Below are positions 10,582 to 23,510 of a DNA stretch of 64,000 bases, one piece after another. The notes below the pieces were generated by a model. The model was given only the letters and a program-made list of their open reading frames with translations. It made no database searches and was not told the origin of the DNA. Made by a program: the position numbers and the translations under genes. The DNA comes from Arcuatula senhousia (lineage: Eukaryota; Mollusca; Bivalvia; Mytilida; Mytilidae): positions 1,674,001 through 1,738,000 of the forward strand of contig OZ020314.1 of assembly GCA_963971305.1 (NCBI GenBank), given 5' to 3'. How positions within the stretch are numbered: the first letter of the stretch is position 1; each line of letters opens with the position of its first letter.

Positions 10582-13154
10582 ATGGCCAGATGACTCAGCT
10601 AGAAACATGGGCAGCAGAAGACTTGGTGTTCTACAGTGAAACAGCAGCTGTAAAAGAAGTTACAGACCAAGTTAACCAACATCAGATTGTGACAATCATA
10701 GGACGTCCTGGAGCTGGGAAGACAAGCATCGCAAGACATATAGCCCTGGAATACCAGAGACAAAAATATGAAGTGGTACCTATTTGTCAAGCAGAGGACA
10801 TTATTCAGTTTGGTGACAATTCTGTGTCTCAGGTTTTTGTACTCGATGATGTGTTAGGTGTATTTTCTTTTGATGTTTCATTATATAACAAATTGAATTA
10901 CACAAAAATCAGTATTTTGTCAGCAATAGGTAAACAATCAAAACTAATTTGTACTAGCCGGACATTGGTTTATAATCAAGCTAATGACATGGGGTGTTTT
11001 GTTTTAGAAAATTTTGTTGATATAGATAATGAGTTAATTCAGTTATCTGACTCTGACAAAATGAACATATTTCAAAACCACTGTAAAAACAAAGATGTTA
11101 AGGAAAAATTCAATAATTTATCATTTGAGAATTGCCATTTTATGTTTCCTTTGTTATGTAGAATTTTTGCAGCTTCAGACAAATATTTAAAGAATCCCAA
11201 AGCATTGTTTGATCACCCAGTAGACTGTGTTAAAAATGAACTTGACATAATGGCAAAAATGGAGAAAACACAATATGCAGTTTTGGTCCTCTGTATGATG
11301 AACACCAAGAAAATATCAAGCACGAACAAACCTTTGACATCCATCAATGAGAACTTAACACAGGACATCTTTGACTCGTGCAGTGATTGTGCCAACCCAA
11401 CCAACAGTCAGATAAACCAAGCACTACAACATTTATCTGGAACATACCTCACTAAATCTGGTGACCACTACACATTTATCCACGACTCCATATATGAAAT
11501 TGTTGCCTACCATTTTGGAAAAAAACATGCAGAACTCATGATAGAATACATGTCCAGTACATTTGTTTGGAATAAACTAGTTATATCAGGAACAGAATCA
11601 GTTGATCAACTTAGTATTGAAGTCACAGAAGACATGTATCCATTATTAGCTGACAGGCTGTTAAAAGATATTAAAAAAGGAAAGCTGTATGATGTGTTTA
11701 CTAACCCTACTCTCTCTCATAGACAATTTGTTGATGTATTCGTGAACATTCTAAAGAAAAAGTTGTCATATCAACAATTCAAAGAAATATTTCTTACCGT
11801 AATGAAAGGTAGTACAGACCACATAACACAACAGAGTAAAAAGATGGCAGTAAACAAGGAAGAGGGTACTCGTAATTATGATGAAGCACAACGTCAGGAT
11901 CTGTTGTTAGGGTTAGCAATAATGGTTGATAAATATAATGGTTACAGTCATGACAGTTATTTCATACGTATCATCAGCTTCATTATATACTATGGACGTA
12001 GTCACCTGTTACAGAGTATCATAGATTTTGTCGTCAGTCAACATCATGAAGTAGTAGATTATTTCTTTAGTAAACATTATAAAGTGGCATCTGTTATTGG
12101 ATCAGACCTATCAGAACAATCACGGTTACTTACCTTGGCAGTCTACAATGGTAATGAAGATGTTTTACAGGTTTTATTTAAGTATACAGAAAGAAATGCT
12201 GTAAATGTATCAGCAATGGGTGATGGTATGATCCCTATCTTGAATCGTCATAGAAAACATACACCAGTAACAGCAGCCTGTTATGTGGGTAACATGTCTG
12301 CCGCTAAGAATCTTTTAGAGATGAAGGCAAAAGTTAACCCTGAAAATAAACCTTACTACACACCTTTGACAGCAGCATCAGAGGGAGGTTACATTGATAT
12401 TGTTATACACCTGGTTAACCATGGTGGGGATGTGAACCTGTGTTCTAAGTATAATGTATCACCTCTGTATGCTGCAGCCAGGGGAGGACACCTTGATATT
12501 GTTTCTTGCTTGGTTGAACATGGTGGGGATGTGAACCTCTGTACTGAGGATAATGAATCACCTCTGTATGCTGCAGCCAGGGGAGGACACCTTGATATTG
12601 TTTCTTGCTTGGTTGAACATGGTGGGGATGTGAACCTCTGTACTGTCGATAATGTATCACCTCTGTATGCTGCAGCCAGGGGAGGACACCTTGATATTGT
12701 TTCTTGCTTGGTTGAACATGGTGGGGATGTGAACCTCTGTACTGAGGATAATGAATCACCTCTGTATGCTGCAGCCAGGGGAGGACACCTTGATATTGTT
12801 TCTTGCTTGGTTGAACATGGTGGGGATGTGAACCTCTGTACTGTCGATAATGTATCACCTCTGTATGCTGCAGCCAGGGGAGGACACCTTGATATTGTTT
12901 CTTGCTTGGTTGAACATGGTGGGGATGTGAACCTCTGTACTGTCGATAATGTATCACCTCTGTTTGCTGCAGCGTGGGAAGGACAACTTCATATTGTTTC
13001 CTTCTTGGTTAACCATGGTGGGGATGTGAACCTCTGTACTAAGGATAATAGTTCACCTCTGTACACTGCAGCCAGGGAAGGACACCTTGATATTGTGTCT
13101 TTCATGGTTAACCATGGTGGGGATGTGAACCTCTGTACTGAGGATAATGAATAA
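10582..13154 (+). CDS. Exon of HEPN-STAND-ankyrin gene: STAND NTPase plus ankyrin array, ends at a premature stop
   Basis: A large exon. The acceptor is CTTTTTACAG at 10581, taking one base from the exon at 8311. Numbered from ATG 10590, a P-loop GRPGAGKTS lies at residues 38-46 and a Walker B-type FVLDDV at 83-88, in a region of the novel STAND NTPase type (nSTAND3-like). A helical region follows to about residue 510. Ankyrin repeats run from about residue 540 to the end. From 12450 on, the 99-bp repeat units are nearly identical. The frame is stopped by TAA at 13152-13154, where neighbouring units have TCA (Ser): a one-base change. The same frame then runs on to 13526. Proteins of this architecture are thought to act as intracellular immune receptors in bivalves; that role is inference. 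Confidence 0.9.
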
Positions 13155-13350
13155 CCTCTGTACACTGCAGCCAGGGAAGGACACCTTGATATTGTGTCTT
13201 TCATGGTTAACCATGGTGGGGATGTGAACCTCTGTACTAAGTATAATAATGAATCACCTCTGTACACTGCAGCATGGGGAGGACACCTTAATATTGTGTC
13301 TTACTTGGTTAACCATGGTGGGGATGTGAACCTCTGTTCTAAGGATAATA
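12450..13350 (+). repeat. Near-identical 99-bp ankyrin-coding tandem repeat with 198-bp higher-order period
   Basis: About nine 33-residue ankyrin units. In the middle of the array units alternate between ...EDNESPLYAAARGG and ...VDNVSPLYAAARGG types, so pairs of units (198 bp) are almost identical. This points to recent unequal exchange or gene conversion. Confidence 0.9.
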
Positions 13351-13526
13351 AATCACCTCTGTGGGCAGCATCATTGTTGGCGCATTATGACATTGTTAAA
13401 TTCCTGCTTGAGAATGGAGCAAAAGTAAATCACGGGAACTCTCCAATTGATGCAGCAAGACAATCATGGAGTCCAAGACGTTTAAACATTGTTGAACTTT
13501 TACAAAAATACCAAGCTGTCAATTGA
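13155..13526 (+). pseudogene. Downstream ankyrin part, in frame after the nonsense codon
   Basis: It continues in the same frame as the exon ending at 13154. There are about three more ankyrin units, including one of 102 bp with an extra AAT codon near 13245. A diverged capping repeat and a natural C terminus follow (LLQKYQAVN, stop at 13524-13526). The sequence is undamaged apart from the TAA at 13152. The stop may be a segregating null allele, a truncated natural form, or a base error in a near-identical array. Confidence 0.8.
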
Positions 13527-14429
13527 ATATTCAAAGCATAGAAAATATTTTAGACTGAATATACAATTTATATCTTGATGTTAAGTTGTTTATTGCAAAA
13601 ATGACAGGATAAAACTGTGTAAGGTATTGGAACATGATTTTTTTTTCTGTTTGTTACAAACCTTTAATACTTTCATGTTACATTTACATGATGTAAAGAA
13701 ACTACACACCAAATCAAACACAGATTTATTGTCACATGTTTCTCATTCAGCATAAACTGAAATTATTGGTCACATTTTGATTATTTGAATTATTTATATT
13801 TTATGATTATATGAATGGTGTTAATCAATGACAGACACTTATACACTTTTCTTTTCTTTTTTCAAATACATATTTTGTACTTTAAGGAAAAAGTTATTGT
13901 TATTAGTCTAACAATGTCATGAATGTATGCATAAAGCTATAGTAATTGTATACAAATGATGTATATATATCACACTTACTTGTACCTATATTTTGTTACC
14001 TATTGTGACCTTTGATAGTCTTTGTACTGTATTTATAGTAACAATGTACTCATGGAAAAAGGAAACTGCATGCTTATGGGAAATTAATTGTACCCACATT
14101 TCTATTAATCGGAAAATCTTTAAAAATACAACAATCGAGTTGACCTTTTTACTGAATGTTAAGTGGATGATGAAGATAATTTTGGGTTAAAATCTGTAAC
14201 TTTTTTATTTGCATTTTTTTATATTTTTTTACCTCAAAAATGAAAAATCACCAACAATTTAAGCTGTTTAATTTCACCCACTTATTACATGATGATAAAA
14301 CTAAATTGATGCTGATCTTATAGTGTAATTTTGTGATTTCAAGATTGACACTACCTAATTTCAAGATATTCTGTAAAAGACTGCACCATAGCAATGTTCA
14401 TGTACACATGTGTTTTTGATAAGCTTTAT
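13527..14429. other. 3' flank of the STAND gene
   Basis: AT-rich sequence with no convincing ORF. ATTAAA occurs near 14427. It is probably 3' UTR and flank; no clear close AATAAA follows the 13526 stop. Confidence 0.4.
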
Positions 14430-16262
14430 TAAAAAAGGACTTTATTATAACAATACATATGTACATAATAACCAAGATTTTGAAGTAAGAACATTATTGT
14501 AACAATACATATGTACAAAATCACCAAGGTTTTGAAGTAAGGACTTCATTGTAACAATACATATGTACATAATAACCAAGGTTTTGAAGTAAGGAGTTTA
14601 TTGTAACAATAAATATGTACATTATAAACAAGGTTTGGAAGTAAGGAGTTTTTTGTAACTATACATACAATGTATATACATAATAACCAAGATTTTGAAG
14701 TAAGGAGCTTATTGTAACAATACATATGTACATTATAAACAAGGTTTGGAAGTAAGAAGTTTTTTGTAACAATACATATGTACATAATCACAAAGGTTTT
14801 GAAGTAAGGAGTTTTTTGTAACTATACATAAGTACACAATACTCAAGGTTTTGAAGTAAGGACTTTATTGTAATGATACATATGTGCATAATAACCAAGG
14901 TTTTGAAGTAAGGACATTATTGTAACAATACATATGTACATAATAACCAAGGTTTTAAAGTAAGGACTTTATTGTAACAATACATATGTACATAATAACC
15001 AAGGTTTTAAAGTAAGGACTTTATTGTAACAATACATATGTACATAATAACCAAGGTTTAGAAGTAAGGACTTTATTGTAACAACACATATGTACAGAAT
15101 CACCAAGGTTTTGAAGTAAGGACTTTATTGTTACAATTCATATGTACATAATAACCAAGGTTTTGAAGTAAGAAGGTTTTGTAACAATACATATGTACAT
15201 AATCACCAAGGTTTGCAGTAAAGACTTTATTGTTACAATACATATGTACATAATCACCAAGGTTTTGAAGTGAGACGTTTATTATAGCATACATATGTAC
15301 ATAATATCCAAGGTTTAGAAGTAAGGACTTTATTGTAACAACACATACGTACAGAATCACCAAGGTTTTGAAGTGAGAACTTTATTATAGTATACATATG
15401 TACATAATAACCAAGGTTTTAAAGTAAGGACTTTATTGTAACAATACATATGTACATAATAACCAAGGTTTAGAAGTAAGGACTTTATTGTAACAACACA
15501 TATGTACATAATCACCAAAGTTTTGAAGTGATACGTTTATTATAGCATACATATGTACATAATAACCAAGGTTTAGAAGTAAGGAATTTATTGTAACAAT
15601 ACATTTATATATAATCACCAAGGTTTTGAAGTAAGGACTTTATTGTTACAACACATATGTACATAATCACAAAGGTTTTGAAGTGAGAACTTTATTATAG
15701 TATACATATGTACATACTAACCAAGGTTTTTAAATAAAGAATATATTGTAACAATACATATGTACACAATAACCAAGGTTTTGGAGTAAGAAGTTTATTG
15801 TAACAATACATATGTACATCATAAACAAGGTTTGAAAGTAAGAAGTTTTTTGTAACAATACATATGTACATAATAACCAAGGTTTTGAAGTAAGGAGTTT
15901 TTTGTAACTATACATATGTACACAATACTCAAGGTTTTGAAGTAAGGACTTTATTGTAATGATACATATTTGCATAATAACCAAGGTTTTGAAGTAAGGA
16001 CATTATTGTAACAATACATATTTACGTATAACCAAGGTTTTGAAGTAAGGACGTTTTTGTAACAATACATATGTATATAATAACCAAGGTTTTGTTTTGA
16101 AGTAAGGACTTTATTGTAACAATACATATGTACATAATGACCAAGGGTTTAAAGTTAGGACTTTATTGTAACAATACATTTGTACATAATAACCAAAGTT
16201 TTGAAGGAAAGACTTTATTGTAACATTACATATGTGCATAATAACCAAGGTTTTGAAGCATC
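14430..16262. repeat. 52-bp minisatellite, about 35 copies
   Basis: The unit is AACCAAGGTTTTGAAGTAAG followed by GACTTTATTGTAACAATACA and TATGTACATAAT. ACATATGTACA recurs every 52 bp from 14455. Copies are moderately diverged. The TATGTACATA core is part-palindromic. It is related to the ~80-bp minisatellite at 25800-32470 through shared GTAAGGACTTTAT, CAAT and TATATGTACA blocks. Confidence 0.9.
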
Positions 16263-18530
16263 ACCTGTTATAAGGAATTCCAATGATGGAGAATTTTAAT
16301 GTATGAAAAAAGATTGGGGAAATGAATGTTTGAATTTGTTATATTCCAATATGACCATTTTGGATGGTTTTTGAAATAGCTGTTTTGTGGTATTTGTTTA
16401 AACATAAGATATTTCACAAAGTTAAATTAACACTTTGTAGTATTTTCAAAATTGTTACTTTAAAGCATCATTTAATCAGATCATTAAATGAACTTATTCT
16501 TAAACAAAGAATAATTCATATTGTGTTTTAGATCATATACATTCCTCTTGTATATTTTTCTATATTTATAGTATATGTTGAGTCTTACAATGTAATTATT
16601 CTTTTATAGTTTCTTGTTGAAATTGGTGTAATTTGATTTTGATTCAAAACCTGTATTTTAAAACATATTTTTGGTAGTATATTATTGTTATTCTCAGAGC
16701 AAACAATGATTATAAAGTATCCATTGCTTAGTGCTAAAATGAATTGTTTATTATTTACTTGTTCAGATTGATTAATCAAAGATGTAATCCATAATTTTAT
16801 AAGATGTTTGAATTATTTCTTAAAAACAGTAACTCCAGCCGTTTCATTATTCACATTAAATGTTTGCACTGGCTTTGTTGAATTGTAGTTTGTACCTATT
16901 ATTTATATTTCGCTTAATAATTTTATATTTCGCTTAATAAAATTATATTTAGATTTTATTGTCTAATTTTGCCTTATAAACTTTTAGATCACCTGGCTAT
17001 TGCCATCACTTTGTTTCCCTTTTCAAACATCCTCTTGTGTGAATCTACTGTCAAAATACATTGAAGTATATAAAATAACTGTTTGGGACTGGGCGGATAT
17101 AAAGATTTACAAGAAAATTTCCGTCAACCTTTCCTTATAAGTAAGAATGATTTGAAACTTTGTTTAGTATGAAAAACTGTATGTCCTAAGCGACTTTCAG
17201 ACTTGTAGGACACATGGACACATTACTTCTTTATTTTACAATTAACTATGAAACCTTGAGAAAAAAAGCATCGGGGGTTAAAGTGATCAGCAACAATTTT
17301 GAAGAAGATTTGACAAACTATGAAAGATTTATTGTCTTCTTTGTATTTTCCCCAAACATGACACTTTATAGATCAACTGGTCAAATCCCATGTGAGATCT
17401 ACCATCTGTACGTAAGTCGTCATTAGTTGTCTCTAAACAATTTTTAAAACCTTTCTTGAAATCACTGAACCGATTTACCTGAAATTTAATTATAAACAAC
17501 AAACTATCTTCGTTTTAAAACAGATTAGATGAAAATATGACAACTTTCACTAAAAATAGAACATAGAGTAAAATGACTTATAATGGCTTATAACTCAGCA
17601 ATTTGAATTGAGAAAAAACCGACAAACTTGTAGCTCACCGAAGGTTCATGTGATCAATTGCCATAACTTGGAAACTCTCGTTGTTGTTAACATGTTATAA
17701 AAATCCATGAAACTACTAAAGGGATTGCTTTGAAACTTGCACATATCATCAATAGGATTACAAAAAAATGTGATAGCCTACCGAAAAAACATGACCACCA
17801 TTGCTAAAAGTAAAACAGGTGATCAGACCCCAGTTTTATGCTTATTGATCCAAATTATAATTGATAGAGAAATATGATGCAAATTTCTTAAGCTTGAGAA
17901 GTTCTACTTAGGTCCACAATGAGTTGAAGTTTTACGATGACCATTTATATGGATAACGGCCCTTTGCAGGCGAACAAAATCATTTGAGCCTATATAATGG
18001 AAACTATTGCGGATATTGTTCAGCAGGTGCTTGCTAAAACCTTCAGATCATTGAGCTCTAAAACAGTCTTCATTTGGTCGAAGTTGATAGATTACCACCC
18101 TATAGGGGTTATGGTCCTTTAAAGGTGAACAATTGCTCTTTGTCATATTCTTGAGTTCACTCTTGTTTCGACTGGAGTTCGCGTTAATATTCAGTTATTT
18201 TGTGTTTTCAATGTTTTACATGTTGTCTTTTTTGTCCCGTTCTTGTTGGTGTTTACTGGTTTTGTCTCTTTGCCGTTTCGGACTTTTGACATTTGGATAC
18301 CCCAATTTTTGGGTACCTCTGCTTCTTGGCATATACAGTAAAAGTTTTGCTAAAAACAATGACAATTAACATCTGAAGACGGACTTTAAGCTCAGGGAGC
18401 GGCTCAACATGGGCAACTAGGGTTTTAAAACCAATCATAAGGTCTATGGAATGAAAACCAATTTTGCCAAAGTAAACCAAAGCATTCTATTGGTCTAACG
18501 TGACGGTAACCAAATTGCAACAACTTTGAC
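16263..18530. repeat. Segmental duplication copy A
   Basis: This segment after the 52-bp array matches, in the same order, the segment after the ~80-bp array (32480-36200). Shared anchors are GAATTCC.ATGATG, TTGTGGTATTTGTT, ATCCTCTTGTGTGAATCTAC, a TAATGGSTTATAACT block and the GCTCAGGGAGCGG unit at 18395. It contains core units of the pearl-like repeat (17870-18130) and a Penelope terminal relic (18150-18340). No gene was recognised. Confidence 0.7.
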
Positions 18531-18654
18531 AGTTATGTCTCTTATCTTTATCTAAACACTTCTTTTAATTATTTTGGTCAGTTGTGTTTTTAAAGTAAAG
18601 TTTACTACATGTATATTTATCCATACAAAAAGAATTTTAATATTTGTTACAGAA

Positions 18655-19235
18655 AAAAAAGACTTCAACCCCAGATATAGGTTGATCATCTTAGTAATAA
18701 TTTTGTTCCCCAGTTTGATATGTTTGGTTTGACTGTTCTATGCTCTTCATAATCATATAGTGTTTGGCATTTTCAATATCTTTGGTAGAGCGCCTCTGAT
18801 GAGTCTTGAATAGACGAAACGCGCGTCAGGCGTAGCAAAATTCATTGTCTGGAACTTTGTTGTCATTTTTTTTTCGAACACCCGTGAAGGTTAGCACTGC
18901 TGGTGGAGTTTTAATTCCCCGAGGTTAGCCCGCTCCGGCCCCAACACTGGTGTTGGAGAACACATCAAAGCTTTAAAGTATCCGTCTAAATTTCAAAATT
19001 GTCTAAACCCTAAGGTTCTTCCTACCCTAGACATAGGTTGATCATTTTATTAATAATTTGGTTCCCCAGTTTGATATGTTTGGTTTGACTGTTTTATGCT
19101 CTTCATAATCATATAGTGTTTGGCATTTTCAATATTTTTGGTATAGCGCCTTTGATGAGTCTTGAATAGACGAAACGCGCGTCAGGCGTAGCAAAATTCA
19201 TTGTCTGGAACTTTGTTGTCATTTTTATTTTAAAG
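18655..19235 (-). repeat. ~358-bp tandem repeat, about 1.6 copies, reverse orientation
   Basis: The reverse complement of the unit at 1361-2383: GAATAGACGAAACGCGCGTC occurs near 18809 and 19165, and the GTTAGCACTGCTGGTGGAGT junction lies near 18890. Confidence 0.85.
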
Positions 19236-19429
19236 ACTTAAAGACACTACCTTGGAATTACCCTAACTTTTCACAACAGCGATACCCAAATTGCACATGA
19301 GGTAAACATTTTACTCTTTCAGTTTTCTGCTAAAAATCGTTTTTCATTATTTAAAGTAATTACATTTTATTTACATGTATTTTCATTAAAAATCTACACA
19401 AGAAAAGCCGGTTTAAAATTTTTTAGGGC

Positions 19430-20106
19430 ATGTTATGACTGCTGGCCATATTCTTCAAAATCCACATATGGTTAATTCCACTACGATTATAAATAGTGTC
19501 GCAGTATGCTTGTTGACCTTATTTGTCAGCAGACAAGATTTTAGTGAAATGAACGGAGAGCTCTGTAGTTGAACATGATGAAGATCCAGCTATATACCTT
19601 TCTTTGTACGGATTTTTGTGAAGTTTAGGTATCCAGTACAAATAGGGTAAATATTTATGTTCCTCTTTCATTGGAATATTGAAAGAGGACATAAAAGAGC
19701 TATGGTTGGCTATGATTTCATCTTTGTTAAATGTAGTCCGTTTGTATGTAGCACTAGTGGAAGTTTTACCATCAATGCCTGGTTCTTTTATTAGACAATT
19801 GTAATAATGTGCTTTACATACAAAAACTATATTATTGGAAGCCTTGTCTGCTGGCGTGACAACATACCTGTCATGTAAGGAAGAGAGACAATTGAGAGCT
19901 TCACGATCTCTTAATACAGAAGAAGGCCGGGAGTTCACACATTTGCGAAGTTTGTCTATTCGGCTTCGTACAAGAGATCGGATAGTCCTTATCCAGTCCG
20001 ACAGTGATTCAAGCTCTGGTTCTTGGTCCTTTTCCCTCTTTATCCAGGTTCTAGCATAGTCCTCCACAGCGTCCATGATGATCTTAAAGTTGTGATTCCA
20101 ATTCAT
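19430..20106 (-). pseudogene. Penelope-like element reverse transcriptase relic
   Basis: The minus strand (main frame 19519-20106) encodes WNHNFKIIMDAVEDYAR, then DRYVVTPADKASNN and LYWIPKLHKNPYKERYIAGS. These align block by block with the N-terminal RT part of the element at 26714-29455, which has WNHNLKTIMDSVEDYAR and LYWIPKLHKTSYKQRF. After the TAA at 19519 the homology continues in another frame (...NRSGINHMWILKN) to about 19430, so the relic has a frameshift. Both ends are missing. It is a different subfamily from the 26-29 kb copy. Confidence 0.85.
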
Positions 20107-20109
20107 ACG

Positions 20110-21088
20110 TTGCGCTTCCTTGAATTCTCAGCTTTTACAGAAGGGATTGATTTAAATTCGGTATACAGCTTTAGCTTGATGAGTTGTCCCTTTCCAGGTC
20201 AGTTGTAAATCAATTTCCTATTTCTTGAGTGGTCGAGTTGTTGTATCCTTAGCACAACTAACTGCAACCCCTTGTTTGGGACCAATAATATTTCAAGAAT
20301 GGGAGGGCCATTCTGTGGCTCATAGACCCATTTTCTAGTTGGAGAATACCTCTGTGTTAGATGGGTCAATAATCTACTCCATATAAAATAATATGTGTAT
20401 TTTTGGTTCCCCAACCTACAATGTACATTTTTACTCCATGCTCTTAGTTTGTTCACACCGATCTAAGCCTTTTACACATGAACTTATATTTTTTCCATAA
20501 TTCCATTAATCATCATAATGACAAGATTTGGAATAATGCTGACTCAGCACTTTTGTAACTCTTATTATTGTTTTCAATGCTTAGATATATATACATTATT
20601 TATTCCAATCACATTTTATGATATGTAAATCTTTCATTTATTTTTTTAATTGTTTAATTCCACTATTAAACAAAATTTTAATTATGCTGACTCAGCACTT
20701 TTTTAACCTGGATAAAAATATTTTAAATGCTATAAATTATTTATTCATACCACATTTAATGTGTGTTTTGTTGATTATCTGAAAAAAACTTTAAATTTAT
20801 ATTTTCTTGTGTAATTGAATTGAAATGTATTTACTTTTTCTTTACGTTATTATTATTAACTGCCATGAGGGTCCTATGTTTAATTCAATTTTTTAACACA
20901 TCAACAAATTACACACTTTCAATTTTTCCAAAATTTAAAAGGCTATAAGCAAATATTTTGCAGACAAAATTATTGTGATATTGTATGTCGAAAAATTGAA
21001 ATAATTTAGGTGAAAAATTGTAAAATTCTGGTTTTTCACCTTTTTCCCAGAATCTGCCTTGCCAGCACTTTTCATGTTGTTAAAATTC
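20110..21088. other. AT-rich stretch without a recognised feature
   Basis: Two diverged GCTGACTCAGCACTTTT blocks (near 20540 and 20690), about 150 bp apart, suggest an old tandem duplication. No gene or RNA was recognised. Confidence 0.4.
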
Positions 21089-21089
21089 A

Positions 21090-21375
21090 AAATTATGTTA
21101 TATGAATCAATGTTATGTTATGTCATTTCTTATAAATACATGTTATGTTATGTCATTTCTTATAAATAAATGTTATGGTATGTCATTTCTTATAAATAAA
21201 TGTTATGGTATGTCATTTCTTATAAATAAATGTTATGTTATGTCATTTCTTATAAATAAATGTTATGGTATGTCATTTCTTATAAATAAATGTTATGTTA
21301 TGTCATTTCTTATAAATAAATGTTATGTTATGTCATTTCTTATAAATAAATGTTATGGTATGTCATTTCTTATAA
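21090..21375. repeat. 30-bp minisatellite, about 9 copies
   Basis: The unit is TGTTATGKTATGTCATTTCT followed by TATAAATAAA. It resumes at about 21566-21668 with four more copies, on the inner side of the left arm of the inverted repeat. The ORFs across it are repeat translations. Confidence 0.9.
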
Positions 21376-22767
21376 GTGTTAGTTATTCCCCTGAGGGCGG
21401 ATGCCCGATGGGGGATAACTGATTTATACCACGGGACTGTAGAGGGTGCTAAATGAAAGTTTATGATAATTAATGAGGGGGGTCTTTCAGGAATTTAGCC
21501 TTATCTACTGATAAAGCATGATTAATGCAGGGTATCTCGTTACATTTTATGACATAGTGGTATAAATAAATGTTATGTTATGTCATTCCTTATAAATAAA
21601 TGTTATGGTATGTCATTTCTTATAAATAAATGTTATGTTATGTCATTTCTTATAGATAAATGTTATTCTTTGATATTACGTTGTCATTTAAGATGTGTCT
21701 GTAGGAAATATTTCTCTCTAAAGAGTTTAAATTTCCCTATATCTGGGCCGCAAAAGTTGAGTTTTTTGGTTTCCATGGCAACCAAGCAATAAAATTGAAA
21801 ACAAGTTTTTTTTTCTCATAAGCACCACCTCATAAGAGAATCACACGCAAAAAATCCTTGAAATCTATGACCTTACCCAGAACAACCAATTCACGGAGTA
21901 GAATGTCTACCACTAAATCGGCATGGTACGAAGGGGACAAGAAAATTTGGGATGGTTTTTAGTAAAAACTCATGTAAACATCCGCTTGGGAATGGAAAAG
22001 GTAAGATAAAATCATAAATTTCTATAACTCATGGTAGCTTTTCTTAACTGAAAGCATGCGCAAGATGTACCTATTGTTGTCTAGTTTTAAGGATTAAAAG
22101 TGCTTTTTGTTTATTTTTTATTAATTTTATGTAAAACTGGTTCAATCACATGCAACACGAACATTTTTGTTTCACTTCAATCTTTAAGAGACTCAAAAAC
22201 AGGTTAACAGATATCCTAGATGTATTTTACGAATTTTACATGCATTGGCAATGCAAATACTGTCTAAAAAGCAGCTCAACAACAAAATGATATACCCTTT
22301 GATTAAATAATTCCAGTACAAGCCAATCATTGCATGGTTAAAACAGGAACAAGAACATTTGAAATGGCAAAAACTAACATTACATGCAGTGTATTTTTGA
22401 TTTATTGTACATGTAGATGCCTTAAGATTCTATATTCAACAATTTCAAAATAAAATAAAAACCAGTCCATATAGGTATTATTTGTGATACAAAATCGAAA
22501 AATGAAAAAGCTAAGTAATTATCTCATATGAAAACCTTCAAACATATACTATCCGAATGATAATTTAAGAACTTATACCACTATGTCATAAAATGTAACG
22601 AGATACGCTGCACTAATCATGCTTTATCAGTAGATAAGGCTAAATTCCTGAAAGACCCCCCTCATTAATTATCATAAACTTTCATTTAGCACCCTCTACA
22701 GTCCCGTGGTATAAATCAGTTATCCCCCATCGGGCATGGATCCGCCCTCAGGGGAATAACTAACACT
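21375..22767. mobile_element. Element with ~190-bp terminal inverted repeats
   Basis: The left arm (21375-21565) and right arm (22573-22767) are near-perfect reverse complements. Outer ends read AGTGTTAGTTATTCCCCTGA on the left and the complement on the right. The ~1-kb interior has no transposase; its first 100 bp is the 30-bp minisatellite. It could be a long-TIR non-autonomous DNA transposon or a foldback element. The family is not identified. Confidence 0.75.
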
Positions 22768-23149
22768 AACCCTACAATAGAAAATAATGAGAAGTGGAAT
22801 ACTAAGTAAGTGTACGCGATTCAGATCACATAACAAGCGGTAATTAAAAATAAAAATCACAATGAAAAAAAACGCAAGCAGTAAAATTATACAGAACAAT
22901 TTTTTTTTATTATTTCACACCCGCCCCAACCCTCACGACGTCTTATCAGAGGGAATTGAACTGATTTTTTTCTGTTTGTCTGTACTTGCGAAAGTGGTTT
23001 AGCATGGCCCGACTACGTACATGAATCGGATATATAGTTTTCCATTTTTCCGTACGTCCATACTTCCGTAACAGTTTGGTTTAGTTTTGGGTTAATTAAC
23101 ATTACTCAAATTCTGGGGTCAGTTAAATTTCAATATGAAATTCGCTTTA

Positions 23150-23400
23150 GATATGTGTTAGGACGCGCTACACCACCCGCTAGAAATTAGTTCGCCGTGA
23201 CACTTATTTTAAGTATGAATGACTTTGGTTAAGGTCTTGGTTAAGGTTCATATCTCTAATACTATGCCTACAAAAATGTGGATCTTGTAGCGCTACACCA
23301 CCTTTTAGAAATGAGGTCACTGTGACCTTTATTTTAAGCATGAAGGTCTTTGGTTGAGCTCTTGATTATGATCCCGTTATTCCGGATACTTCATGTTGGG
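23150..23400. repeat. ~150-bp tandem repeat, 2 copies
   Basis: Two units share GCGCTACACCACC, TTAGAAAT, a GACCTTTATTTTAAG-like block and GGTTRAGGTCTTG-like parts. It belongs with the 9236-9650 repeat type. No gene. Confidence 0.5.
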
Positions 23401-23510
23401 GGTGGGGCTCAATGAAATTTCGCCACTAGATAGGTAACCTTGTCCGACTGTATGTCTGTAACACTCTTTGTTAATGTTTATAAATCAAATACTAAATGCT
23501 TGGGATTAAG

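Noticed and set aside
12445..13267. Long minus-strand ORFs over the ankyrin array
   Set aside because: They are the antisense translation of the 99-bp coding repeat and repeat with it exactly.
14430..16262. CRISPR-like appearance of regularly spaced repeats
   Set aside because: Contiguous minisatellite monomers without unique spacers, in a eukaryotic genome.
21102..21422. ORF with CYVMSFLINK repeats
   Set aside because: Translation of the 30-bp minisatellite.
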